DNA of 64,000 nt from Solirubrobacter phytolaccae (GTDB lineage: Bacteria; Actinomycetota; Thermoleophilia; Solirubrobacterales; Solirubrobacteraceae): the NCBI RefSeq assembly GCF_027587195.1, contig NZ_JAPDDP010000024.1, forward strand, positions 26,045-90,044, read 5' to 3'. Below the pieces are notes generated by a model. That model did not search any database and was not told where the DNA came from. It saw nothing but the letters and a program-made list of their open reading frames with translations. Shown here piece by piece: positions 48,261 to 55,890 of this stretch (position 1 is its first letter; each line of letters starts with the position of its first letter). A program made the position numbers and the translations under genes.

Positions 48261-49694
48261 TTACACGGCTGAAGCTTTCTTTCGGCGCCCTCGCGGCTTG
48301 CCGCCCGCGGCCTGGACGAGCTCCGCCAGCGCGTCCTTGAGTGCCTGTCCAAGGTCCTCGATGTCGGGCAGGTTGTCGTAGTCCCCGAGCAGGCCGAAGT
48401 CCATGCCGCCGTTGTAGGACATGATCGCCACGGCCAGCGACTGGTTCTCCGGCAGGAACGCGACCGGATAGGTGTCCAGCAGCTCGCGGCCGAGGATGTA
48501 GATCGGGAACTGCGGGCCGGGGACGTTCGTGACGAGCAGGTTGAACAGCCGCGTGGAGAACTGCAGGCGGCTGGCCTGGGCGAGGATCGTCGGCGGCGCG
48601 AGCGCCTCGAGGCCGGAGATCGCCGCCGCGCCGACGGCCTGCTTGGACTCCTTCAAGCCGTCCATCGCGTGGCGCACGACGCGCAGGCGCGCGACCGGGT
48701 CCTCGACGTAGACGGGCAGCGGGCCGCGCATGACGACGATCCGGTTGCCGAGCTGGCCCTTGTCGTCCTTCGTGCGCACGGACACGGGCACCAGCGCGCG
48801 CAGCTCCAGCCCTTCGGTGCGCACGCCGCGCGAGCGGAGCCAGGTGCGCAGGCCGCCCGCGACGACGGTCAGCACGACGTCGTTGACCGTGCCGCCGAGC
48901 GTGTTCTTGACGAGCTTGAAGTCGTCGAGGTCGTTGCGGACGAAGGACAGCCGGCGGTGCGGGCCGATCGGGACGTTGAGTGGCGTCTCGGGCGCCGGGT
49001 TCAGGCCCGCCCACGCGACCTCGCCGATGCCCTCGAGCGCCTCCTTGACCTGGTCGAGCGAGGCGCCGGGGTGCGTGGCGGCGGCGAGCGCGCCGTTCGC
49101 GAGCTCCAGCGGCAGGCGGGCGAGGCCCTTGACGCCGCGGGCGGCGAGCTGCACGGGGTTCGGCTCGGGCTGCGCGGTCCACGGCTCGCCCTCGTGCGGG
49201 GCGGCCTGGGGGACCGGCGAGAGGTCGAACATCACCGTCATCAGGTCCACGCCGCTGATGCCGTCGACGAGCGCGTGGTGGGTCTTGGAGATCAGTGCGA
49301 AACGGCCGTCCTCGAGGCCCTGCACGAGCCACAGCTCCCACAGCGGCTTCGCGCGATCCAGGCGCTGGGAGTGGATGCGCGCGGCGAGCGCGCGCAGCTG
49401 CTCCTGCGAGCCGGGCGACGGCAGCGCGGTGTGGCGGACGTGGTACTCGAGGTTGAAGCTCGCGTCGTCGATCCAGATCGGCCGGCCCGTCTCCAGCGGC
49501 GGGACGGCGAGCTTCTGCCGGTAGCGCGGCACGAGGTGCAGTCGCGACCGGATGTGGTTGAGGAAGTCCTCGTACGTCGGCGGTGGACCCTCGAGGATGA
49601 GGACCGCGCCGATGTGCATGTGGCTGTTCGCCCGCTCCTGCGCCAGAAACGATGCGTCAACGGCTGAAAGCCGGTCTCCGTGCGCCTGCGCCAT
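48261..49694 (-). CDS. wax ester synthase / diacylglycerol acyltransferase
   Basis: The 477-residue product has the WS/DGAT active-site motif HHALVDG (near residue 140, KTHHALVDGISGVDL), an N-terminal LSAVDASFLAQE, and the C-terminal NVPGPQFPIYILGRELLDTYP, all standard for the family. These enzymes join an acyl-CoA to a fatty alcohol or diacylglycerol and fill storage-lipid droplets in actinobacteria. It follows TauE (12 bases) and the luciferase-like gene in one operon. Confidence 0.95.
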   Translation of the reverse strand: MAQAHGDRLSAVDASFLAQERANSHMHIGAVLILEGPPPTYEDFLNHIRSRLHLVPRYRQKLAVPPLETGRPIWIDDASFNLEYHVRHTALPSPGSQEQLRALAARIHSQRLDRAKPLWELWLVQGLEDGRFALISKTHHALVDGISGVDLMTVMFDLSPVPQAAPHEGEPWTAQPEPNPVQLAARGVKGLARLPLELANGALAAATHPGASLDQVKEALEGIGEVAWAGLNPAPETPLNVPIGPHRRLSFVRNDLDDFKLVKNTLGGTVNDVVLTVVAGGLRTWLRSRGVRTEGLELRALVPVSVRTKDDKGQLGNRIVVMRGPLPVYVEDPVARLRVVRHAMDGLKESKQAVGAAAISGLEALAPPTILAQASRLQFSTRLFNLLVTNVPGPQFPIYILGRELLDTYPVAFLPENQSLAVAIMSYNGGMDFGLLGDYDNLPDIEDLGQALKDALAELVQAAGGKPRGRRKKASAV

Positions 49695-49706
49695 TCATGC
49701 GAGAGC

Positions 49707-50420
49707 CTAACTGAGCGCTCCAACGAGCCCAACCAAGACCGCCACGACCATCACAGCGGTTAACACGCGCTCGTAGTGCTCGCCCTGCGCGAGCCTGGTA
49801 AAGCCGCGGCGCCCGATCACGTGCGCGAGCGCGACGGCCGGGATGAGCGCGAGGGTCAGCGTGCCGTCGGGCGTCTCGGGTTGGCCCGACGAGACGAGCG
49901 CGAACGCACCCAGCGCCGCGAGCCCGATGAAGCACACGGTGAGCGTGTCCCGCACCTGCTCGGGCTTCGCGCCGCGGCCTAGCAGGTGCAGCAGCATCGG
50001 CGGCCCGTTGGTGCTGGTCGTCGTGGTGAGCGCGCCCGCGGCGAGCCCGGCGATGCCCGCGGGGACGTGCGCGGTGGTCACCCGCCGTGCGAGCAGCGTG
50101 CCCGCGACGCCGACCGTCACGGCCACCTGCAGCGCGACCTCCGGTAGCGCCCGCAGCACGATCACGCCGGCGAACGCGCCGGGCGCGGCGTACGCGAGCA
50201 TCGTGATCGCCGACCGCTTCAGCGGCCGCGGCGTGCGGTGCTCGCTCACGAGCGTCAGCACGTTCACCTCGAGCCCGAGGAGCAGCAACAGCACCACCGC
50301 CGGCTCGGCGTCCAGCGCCGCGAACACGAGCGGCGCGGCGACGAGGCTGAACCCGAACCCGGTCGCCGCCTGCAGCATCGTCCCGAGCACGACGGATACG
50401 CAGGCGGCGGCGAGAAGCAC
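49707..50420 (-). CDS. TauE/SafE family transporter
   Basis: The 237-residue product starts at GTG and has about seven membrane helices in the TauE/SafE pattern: an opening GTMLQAATGFGFSLVAAPLV with the conserved GFG, a repeat in the second half (AGIAGLAAGALTTTTSTNGPPMLLHLLG), and a C-terminal hydrophobic segment. The family exports sulphite, sulphoacetate or other organic anions. It sits between the LLM oxidoreductase and the wax-ester synthase; its substrate here cannot be told. Confidence 0.88.
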   Translation of the reverse strand: MLLAAACVSVVLGTMLQAATGFGFSLVAAPLVFAALDAEPAVVLLLLLGLEVNVLTLVSEHRTPRPLKRSAITMLAYAAPGAFAGVIVLRALPEVALQVAVTVGVAGTLLARRVTTAHVPAGIAGLAAGALTTTTSTNGPPMLLHLLGRGAKPEQVRDTLTVCFIGLAALGAFALVSSGQPETPDGTLTLALIPAVALAHVIGRRGFTRLAQGEHYERVLTAVMVVAVLVGLVGALS

Positions 50421-50424
50421 ACGG

Positions 50425-51285
50425 CTACGTTCGCACGAGCTCGTCGGCGACCCACTGGGCGACGCCGTCCGGGTACGGGGCCGGAAGGCCGAGGACGATG
50501 TGGGTGAAGCCGGCGCCGGTCATCTTCGCGATCGCCTCGCGGGTGGTCTCCGGCTGCTCGTAGGAGGCCGGGAGGAAGATCGAGCGGGTGAGCGTCGACG
50601 GGTCGCGGCCGATGCGCTCGCACAGCCCGTCGAGGACCTTGCTGCGGGCGATCGAGTCGTCGAGGTCGGCGCCCGTGATGTTCATGAGGTCGGCGTGCTC
50701 GGCCGCGATCCGCAGGACCGCGGTGCTGCGTCCGCCGAGCATGAGCGGCGGCGTGGCCTGCACGGGCTTGGGGTTGCAGAACGCGCCGGTGAGCTGGTGG
50801 AAGGTGCCGTCGAAGTCGAAGGGCTCGTCCTCGGTCCAGAGGCGCCGGATGAGCGTGCACGCCTCGGCGAGGCTGCCCATGGCGTGCTTGGCGTCGTGGA
50901 ACGGGAGGCCGTGCGCGTCGTACTCGCGGCTCGCGCCGGGCCAGCTCGGGCGGGAGCCGGCGCCGAGGCCGAAGTCCAGGCGGCCGTCGGCGACGATGTC
51001 GACCGTCGCCGCGATCTTCGCCAGCACGGCCGGCGGGCGGATGCGGTTGCTGGTGACCATCACGCCGAGCCGCAGGCGCGAGGTCTGCGCGGCGAGCGCG
51101 GAGAGCAGCGTCCAGCCCTCCATGATCGGCCCGAGCGGGTCGCCGCCGATCGGCAGCAGATGGTCGAACAGCCACGCGTGCTCGATCGCGGGGATCGCGT
51201 CCGCCTCCCGCCAGACCCGCTGGATGTCGGCGTAGGCGACCTGCTGCGGCGCGGTCATGATCCCGAACCGGGGTGCGTCTGTCAT
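50425..51285 (-). CDS. LLM class F420-dependent oxidoreductase
   Basis: The 286-residue product is a luciferase-like (beta/alpha)8 barrel: MTAPQQVAYADIQRVWREAD at the start, HAWLFDHLLP, SRLRLGVMVTSNRIRPPAVLAK, VDIVADGRLDFGLGAGSRP and PPLMLGGRST are the family's marks. In actinobacteria most members use F420 rather than FMN. It diverges from a TetR gene across a 67-base gap with an inverted repeat, so TetR control is likely. It is the first gene of an operon with TauE and the wax-ester synthase. Confidence 0.92.
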   Translation of the reverse strand: MTDAPRFGIMTAPQQVAYADIQRVWREADAIPAIEHAWLFDHLLPIGGDPLGPIMEGWTLLSALAAQTSRLRLGVMVTSNRIRPPAVLAKIAATVDIVADGRLDFGLGAGSRPSWPGASREYDAHGLPFHDAKHAMGSLAEACTLIRRLWTEDEPFDFDGTFHQLTGAFCNPKPVQATPPLMLGGRSTAVLRIAAEHADLMNITGADLDDSIARSKVLDGLCERIGRDPSTLTRSIFLPASYEQPETTREAIAKMTGAGFTHIVLGLPAPYPDGVAQWVADELVRT

Positions 51286-51313
51286 AGAATCCGTCCTCGA
51301 ACCGGAGAGGGTG

Positions 51314-51331
51314 TCCGCTCAGGGTAGCGGA
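51314..51331. promoter_or_regulatory. inverted repeat in the TetR/LLM divergent gap
   Basis: TCCGCT (51314-51319) and AGCGGA (51326-51331), separated by 6 bases, lie between the starts of the LLM gene (51285, -) and the TetR gene (51353, +). This is a likely TetR operator that would control both genes. Confidence 0.45.
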
Positions 51332-51352
51332 TAGCCTGTCCACTTACGACCC

Positions 51353-51901
51353 ATGCCTGAGACCCCCACCCGCCGCGCCGACGCCGAGCGCAACCGCCAG
51401 AAGATCCTCACCGCCGCTCGCACCGCGTTCGCGGAGGTCGACACGGACGTCTCGATGGCCGAGATCTCGCGCCGCGCCGGTGTCGGGATGGCCACGCTGT
51501 ACCGCAACTTCCCCAGCCGCCGTGAGCTCCTCGAGGCCCTCTACCTCGACGAGGTCGATGCGGTCTGCGCGGCCGCCGAGACGGTCGCGGGCGACACGCC
51601 GGCGGAGCGGTTGGAAGCGTGGCTGCGCCGCTTCTTCGAGTACTTCACGAGCAAGCGCGCCGTCGCGTCCGAGCTGCTCGCGCAGACGGACGCCGACAAC
51701 CCCGTGTTCGGCCAGGGCTACCCACGCGTGGTCGGCGCCGGCCGCCCGTTGCTCGCGGCGGCGCAGGAGGCGGGCCAGGTCCGCGCGGACCTCACGCTTG
51801 AGCAGGTGCTGGAGCTCGTCGTCGCCGTCGCCCGGATTCAGGGCGACGCGGCGTACGTCGAGCCGATCCTTCAGACCGTGCTCGACGGGCTCCGGACGTA
51901 G
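51353..51901 (+). CDS. TetR family regulator
   Basis: The 182-residue product has an N-terminal TetR helix-turn-helix (~14-60: RNRQKILTAARTAFAE, SMAEISRRAGVGMATLYRNFPSRREL) and a helical ligand-binding domain (~75-182) with AERLEAWLRRFFEYFTSKRAVASELL. It diverges from the LLM-TauE-WS/DGAT operon, the probable target. Its last 31 bases overlap the 3' end of the convergent membrane-protein gene. Confidence 0.93.
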   Translation: MPETPTRRADAERNRQKILTAARTAFAEVDTDVSMAEISRRAGVGMATLYRNFPSRRELLEALYLDEVDAVCAAAETVAGDTPAERLEAWLRRFFEYFTSKRAVASELLAQTDADNPVFGQGYPRVVGAGRPLLAAAQEAGQVRADLTLEQVLELVVAVARIQGDAAYVEPILQTVLDGLRT

Positions 51902-52257
51902 GCGTTCGCGCGGCGCTCGCGCTCCCGCAGGGCGATGGCCTCGTTGGGCTTGTCGCGCCAGTTGTTGAAGGCGCGCGCGGCGGCGGCCCGGGGCGTGTCG
52001 ACGACCGGTGCGGGCTCGGGCGCCACGGGCGGCATGAACACCGTGGGCTCCTCGACGTAGTCGGCGTCGATGTAGTCCTTCTCGGCCGTGGCGACGTGCC
52101 AGATGCCGAGGATCGGGCCGCCGGCCACGACGACCGCGGCGACGGTGAAGGTGAGCGGCGTGGCGGGCCACACGCCATAGAGCCAACCGGCGACGGCGGC
52201 GGCGAGGAAGAGTGGGCTGGCGAACGCAGCGAGGAGGGAGAGGGCTCGGGACGTCAC
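51871..52257 (-). CDS. small membrane protein, unknown function
   Basis: The 128-residue product starts at GTG and has two membrane helices (LLAAFASPLFLAAAVAGWLYG and FTVAAVVVAGGPILGIWHV) followed by an acidic/proline-rich cytoplasmic or external tail (DYIDADYVEEPTVFMPPV) and a basic end. The family is not recognised. The two-helix plus tail size recalls small cytochrome-oxidase accessory subunits, but no neighbour supports that. Its 3' end overlaps the TetR gene on the other strand. Confidence 0.6.
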   Translation of the reverse strand: MTSRALSLLAAFASPLFLAAAVAGWLYGVWPATPLTFTVAAVVVAGGPILGIWHVATAEKDYIDADYVEEPTVFMPPVAPEPAPVVDTPRAAAARAFNNWRDKPNEAIALRERERRANAYVRSPSSTV

Positions 52258-52321
52258 GCTCGCTGTATCGGCGCTTTGCGCGCGGGGCTTGATGGGGTCC
52301 AGACCTGGGTACCGCGCCTCA

Positions 52322-53656
52322 ATGGCTGCCTACGCGGACACCTCTTCTGGCCCGGCCGACCGTGACGACGGGAGCCCGCTCGCCGCAGGCATCACCAAGA
52401 AGACGCTGCTGCTCTTCATCGTCGGCGACATCCTCGGCGGCGGGATCTACGCGCGGACGGGCGAGGTCGCGGGGGAGATCGGCGGCGCGATCTGGACCGG
52501 ATTCCTGATCGCGGCCATCGTCGCCGCGTTCACGGCCGCCTCCTACGCGGAGCTGGTGAGCAAGTACCCGCAGGCCGCCGGCGCGGCGCTCTACATCCAC
52601 AAGGCGTTCCGGAGCGACCTGCTGACGTTCGTCGTCGCGTTCGCCGTGATGTGCTCGGGCCTCGCCTCCGCCGCCGCGCTCGCGACGGCGTTCGGCGGCG
52701 ACTACCTGAGCCAGTTCGTCGAGCTCCCGCAGATCCTCGTCGGCCTGATCGTGATCGCCGTCGTCACCGCGATCAACTTCCGCGGCATCAAGGAGTCGGC
52801 GGGCTTCAACGTCGTCTGCACGCTGATCGAGATCGCCGGCCTGTTCCTCGTCGTGGTGATCGGCGCCACGTTCCTGTTCGACGGCGGCGGCGACCCCGGC
52901 GCCGCGCTCGAGTTCAACGACGACGCCACGCCCGCGCTGCTGATGGTCGCGGGCGCCAGCATCGCCTTCTACGCGCTGATCGGCTTCGAGGACGCCGTCA
53001 ACGTCGCGGAGGAGACCAAGGACGCGACGAAGTCGTTCCCGCGGACGCTGTTCACCGGCCTCGCCATCGCCGGCGGCGTCTACCTGCTCGTGACGATCAT
53101 CGCCGGCATGACCGTGCCCGCGAACACGCTCGCGGACAGCGACGGTCCGCTGCTCGAGGTCGTCACGCAGGGCCCGCTCGCGGTCAATAGCAAGGTCTTC
53201 GCCGCGATCGCCCTGTTCGCGCTCATCAACGGCTGCCTGCTGAACCTGATCATGGCCAGCCGGCTGATGTACGGCATGGCGCGCGAGAAGGTCGTCCCCG
53301 AGGTGCTCGGCACGGTCCACCGCGGCCGCCGCACGCCGTGGGTGGCGATCGCCTTCACCGCGAGCATCGCCGCCGTGCTCGTCGTCATCGGCGACCTCAC
53401 GACGCTGGCCGACACCACCGTCCTGCTGCTCCTGGTGGTCTTCATCGGGGTGCACGTCGCGCTGCTCAAGCTGCGCGGCGAGCGCGTCGACCACGAGCAC
53501 TTCAAGGCGCCGACGGTGCTCCCGTACCTCGGCATCATCACCTGCGCGGGCCTCGCGGTCCAGTCGGTCACGGACGACCCGAAGCTCGTCCTGTGGGCGG
53601 GCGGGCTGATCGTCTTCGGACTCATCCTGTGGTTCGTCGAGCGCGCCGTGCGATGA
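52322..53656 (+). CDS. APC family amino-acid/polyamine permease
   Basis: The 444-residue product starts at ATG (MAAYADTSSG); the frame is open 33 bases further but without a better start. It has about twelve membrane helices. The family's first-helix motif is present as GDILGGGIYARTGEVAG, followed by YPQAAGAALYIHKAF, the central GFEDAVNVAEETKDATKSFPR (the conserved loop of the APC superfamily, near residue 225) and SRLMYGMAREKVVP near 320. Substrate unknown. It is followed after 7 bases by an acyl-CoA dehydrogenase gene. Confidence 0.93.
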   Translation: MAAYADTSSGPADRDDGSPLAAGITKKTLLLFIVGDILGGGIYARTGEVAGEIGGAIWTGFLIAAIVAAFTAASYAELVSKYPQAAGAALYIHKAFRSDLLTFVVAFAVMCSGLASAAALATAFGGDYLSQFVELPQILVGLIVIAVVTAINFRGIKESAGFNVVCTLIEIAGLFLVVVIGATFLFDGGGDPGAALEFNDDATPALLMVAGASIAFYALIGFEDAVNVAEETKDATKSFPRTLFTGLAIAGGVYLLVTIIAGMTVPANTLADSDGPLLEVVTQGPLAVNSKVFAAIALFALINGCLLNLIMASRLMYGMAREKVVPEVLGTVHRGRRTPWVAIAFTASIAAVLVVIGDLTTLADTTVLLLLVVFIGVHVALLKLRGERVDHEHFKAPTVLPYLGIITCAGLAVQSVTDDPKLVLWAGGLIVFGLILWFVERAVR

Positions 53657-53663
53657 TCGACGC

Positions 53664-54959
53664 ATGGCATGGGACTTCGCCACCGAGCCTGAGTTCCAGG
53701 AGGACCTGGACTGGATGCGCAACCTCGTCCGCGACGAGGTGTGGCCGATCGAGACCGTCTTCGACGACCTGGGGTACGAAGGGTTCAAGCGCGCGATCGC
53801 GCCGCTGCAACAGCGCGTGAAGGAGCGCGGCCTGTGGGCCGCGCACCTGCCGCCGGACCTGGGCGGGCAGGGCTACGGGCAGGTCAAGCTCGGGCTCATG
53901 CACGAGATCCTCGGCACGAGCCCGCTCGCGCCGGCGGTGTTCGGCAACGCCGCGCCCGACAGCGGCAACAGCGAGATCCTCGCGCTCGCGGGCACGAACG
54001 ACCAGAAGGACCGCTACCTGCACCCGCTGCTCGCGGGAGACCTGCGCAGCGCGTTCTCGATGACCGAGCCGGACACGGCGGGCTCCGACCCGACGCTCCT
54101 GCAGACGCGCGCGACCCGCGACGGCGACGACTGGGTGATCAGCGGCCACAAGTGGTTCTCCACCAACGGCTCGATCGCGGACTTCCTGATCGTGATGGCG
54201 GTCACCGACCCGGACGCGCGGCCACACCAGCGCGCGTCGATGTTCATCGTCGATGCCGACACCCCGGGCGTGAACATCATCCGCGACGTCGCGACGATGG
54301 AGCACCCGGGCGACAGCTTCGGCCACTACGGCAACCACGCCGAGATCCGCTACGAGGACGTGCGCGTCCCCGCCGACGCGCTGCTCGGCGGCGAGGGCGA
54401 GGGCTTCCTGATCGCCCAGCACCGGCTCGGCCCGGGGCGCATCCATCACGCGATGCGCTGGCTGGGTGTGTCCAGGCGCGCGTTCGACGCGCTGTGCGAG
54501 CGCGCGGTGTCCCGCCACGCATTCGGCGGTCCGCTCGCCGAGAAGCAGAGCATCCAGAACTTCATCGCCGACTCAGCGGCCGAGATGCATGCTGCCCGGC
54601 TGATGACGCTGCACGCCGCCTGGAAGATGGACAACGAGGGCGCTTCGGCCGCGCGGACCGAGATCTCGATGATCAAGTTCTACGGCGCGCGGGTGCTCCA
54701 CGACGTGATCGACCGCGCGATCCAGGTTCATGGGGCACTTGGATACTCGACCGACCTACCCTTGGAGGCGATGTACCGCTACGCCCGCGCCGCCCGTCTG
54801 TATGACGGGGCCGATGAGGTCCACCGCCAGTCGGTGGCGCGTCGCGTGCTGCGCGGCTACGAGCCCGCCGACGTGCCGTCCGAGCACGTCCCCACCCGCC
54901 GCGAGGCGGCCCGCGAGCGCTTCGCGGACCTGCTCGAGGCGGTGACCTCCAACGACTAG
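53664..54959 (+). CDS. acyl-CoA dehydrogenase
   Basis: The 431-residue product shows the whole family pattern: an N-terminal helical domain, the FAD-binding AFSMTEPDTAGSDPT (near residue 130), WVISGHKWFSTNG in the beta domain, and a C-terminal helical domain with RHAFGGPLAEKQSIQNFIAD and IQVHGALGYSTDLPLEAMYRYARAARLYDGADEVH. It oxidises an acyl-CoA at C2-C3; the group resembling ACAD11-like enzymes is possible but not certain. It lies between an APC permease and an M28 peptidase lipoprotein, each within 7 bases. Confidence 0.95.
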   Translation: MAWDFATEPEFQEDLDWMRNLVRDEVWPIETVFDDLGYEGFKRAIAPLQQRVKERGLWAAHLPPDLGGQGYGQVKLGLMHEILGTSPLAPAVFGNAAPDSGNSEILALAGTNDQKDRYLHPLLAGDLRSAFSMTEPDTAGSDPTLLQTRATRDGDDWVISGHKWFSTNGSIADFLIVMAVTDPDARPHQRASMFIVDADTPGVNIIRDVATMEHPGDSFGHYGNHAEIRYEDVRVPADALLGGEGEGFLIAQHRLGPGRIHHAMRWLGVSRRAFDALCERAVSRHAFGGPLAEKQSIQNFIADSAAEMHAARLMTLHAAWKMDNEGASAARTEISMIKFYGARVLHDVIDRAIQVHGALGYSTDLPLEAMYRYARAARLYDGADEVHRQSVARRVLRGYEPADVPSEHVPTRREAARERFADLLEAVTSND

Positions 54960-54966
54960 GAACTCG

Positions 54967-55890
54967 ATGCTCGCGACGTTGATGTGTGCGGTCGCGCTGG
55001 CGGCGTGTGGCGGCGACGACCCCGCCGCGCCCGTCGAGAGCAGCACGCCGCAGACCTCCGCGCCCGACGTGCGGCCCACCGAGACGCCGACCGCGACCGC
55101 CGCCGGTGTGGCGCGCAAGGACCGCTTCGACGAGGACCGTGCCTGGAAGCAGCTCGAGTACCAGGTCAACCTCGGCCCGCGCCCGGCGGGCTCACCCGAG
55201 CTCAAGAAGCTCGCCGGCTACATCAAGGCGCGCATCCCGCGCGGCAAGTTCGAGAGCGTGCCGGGCGGGCTGACCAACGTCGTCGGCGAGATCCCCGGCA
55301 AGGGCAAGGCGATCGTGCTCGCCGCGCACTACGACACCAAGGACATCCCGGGCTTCGTCGGCGCCAACGACGGTGCGGGCGGCACCGCGGCCGTGCTGGA
55401 GATCGCGCGCGTCATGAAGGGGATGAAGCGGCCCAAGAACGCGCCGCCGATCCGCTTCGTGTTCTTCGACGGCGAAGAGGCGACCGACGACAACGACTTC
55501 TACGGCACCGGCGTGCGCGGCTCGAAGGCCTACGCGGACAAGCACGCGAAGGACGTCAAGGAGCTCGTGCTGCTCGACTTCGTCGCCGACAAGGACCTCT
55601 CGATCCCGCGCGAGGAGAGCTCGGACGAGAAGATGTGGGCGCGGCTGCGCAAGGCGGCCGAGCAGGTCGGGTCGGCGTCCGTGTTCCCGGAGGAGTCGCA
55701 GGGCGTCGTGCTCGACGACCACACGCCGTTCATCCGCAAGGGCATCCCGTCGATCGACCTGATCGACTTCACGTTCGAGTGCTGGCACCAGACCTGCGAC
55801 GACCTCACCGCCGTGTCCAAGGAGTCCCTGGACCTCAGCGGCGAGGCCGTCCTTCAGTACATGCTCACGGCGTGGAAGTCGAAAGCGTGA
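54967..55890 (+). CDS. M28 family metallopeptidase / glutaminyl-cyclase-like lipoprotein
   Basis: The 307-residue product has a short signal peptide with lipobox ALAAC (Cys14). The M28 fold has His121 (AAHYDTK), Asp135 (GANDGAGG), Glu170/171 (FFDGEEA), Asp204 (LLDFVA) and His274 (ECWHQTCDD). The FFDGEEA and GFVGANDGAGG motifs, with the single-zinc ligand set Asp-Glu-His, resemble bacterial glutaminyl-peptide cyclotransferases as much as aminopeptidases; sequence alone does not decide. A cystine between CWH and TCD is possible. Its last 26 bases overlap the convergent gene at 55865. Confidence 0.88.
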   Translation: MLATLMCAVALAACGGDDPAAPVESSTPQTSAPDVRPTETPTATAAGVARKDRFDEDRAWKQLEYQVNLGPRPAGSPELKKLAGYIKARIPRGKFESVPGGLTNVVGEIPGKGKAIVLAAHYDTKDIPGFVGANDGAGGTAAVLEIARVMKGMKRPKNAPPIRFVFFDGEEATDDNDFYGTGVRGSKAYADKHAKDVKELVLLDFVADKDLSIPREESSDEKMWARLRKAAEQVGSASVFPEESQGVVLDDHTPFIRKGIPSIDLIDFTFECWHQTCDDLTAVSKESLDLSGEAVLQYMLTAWKSKA

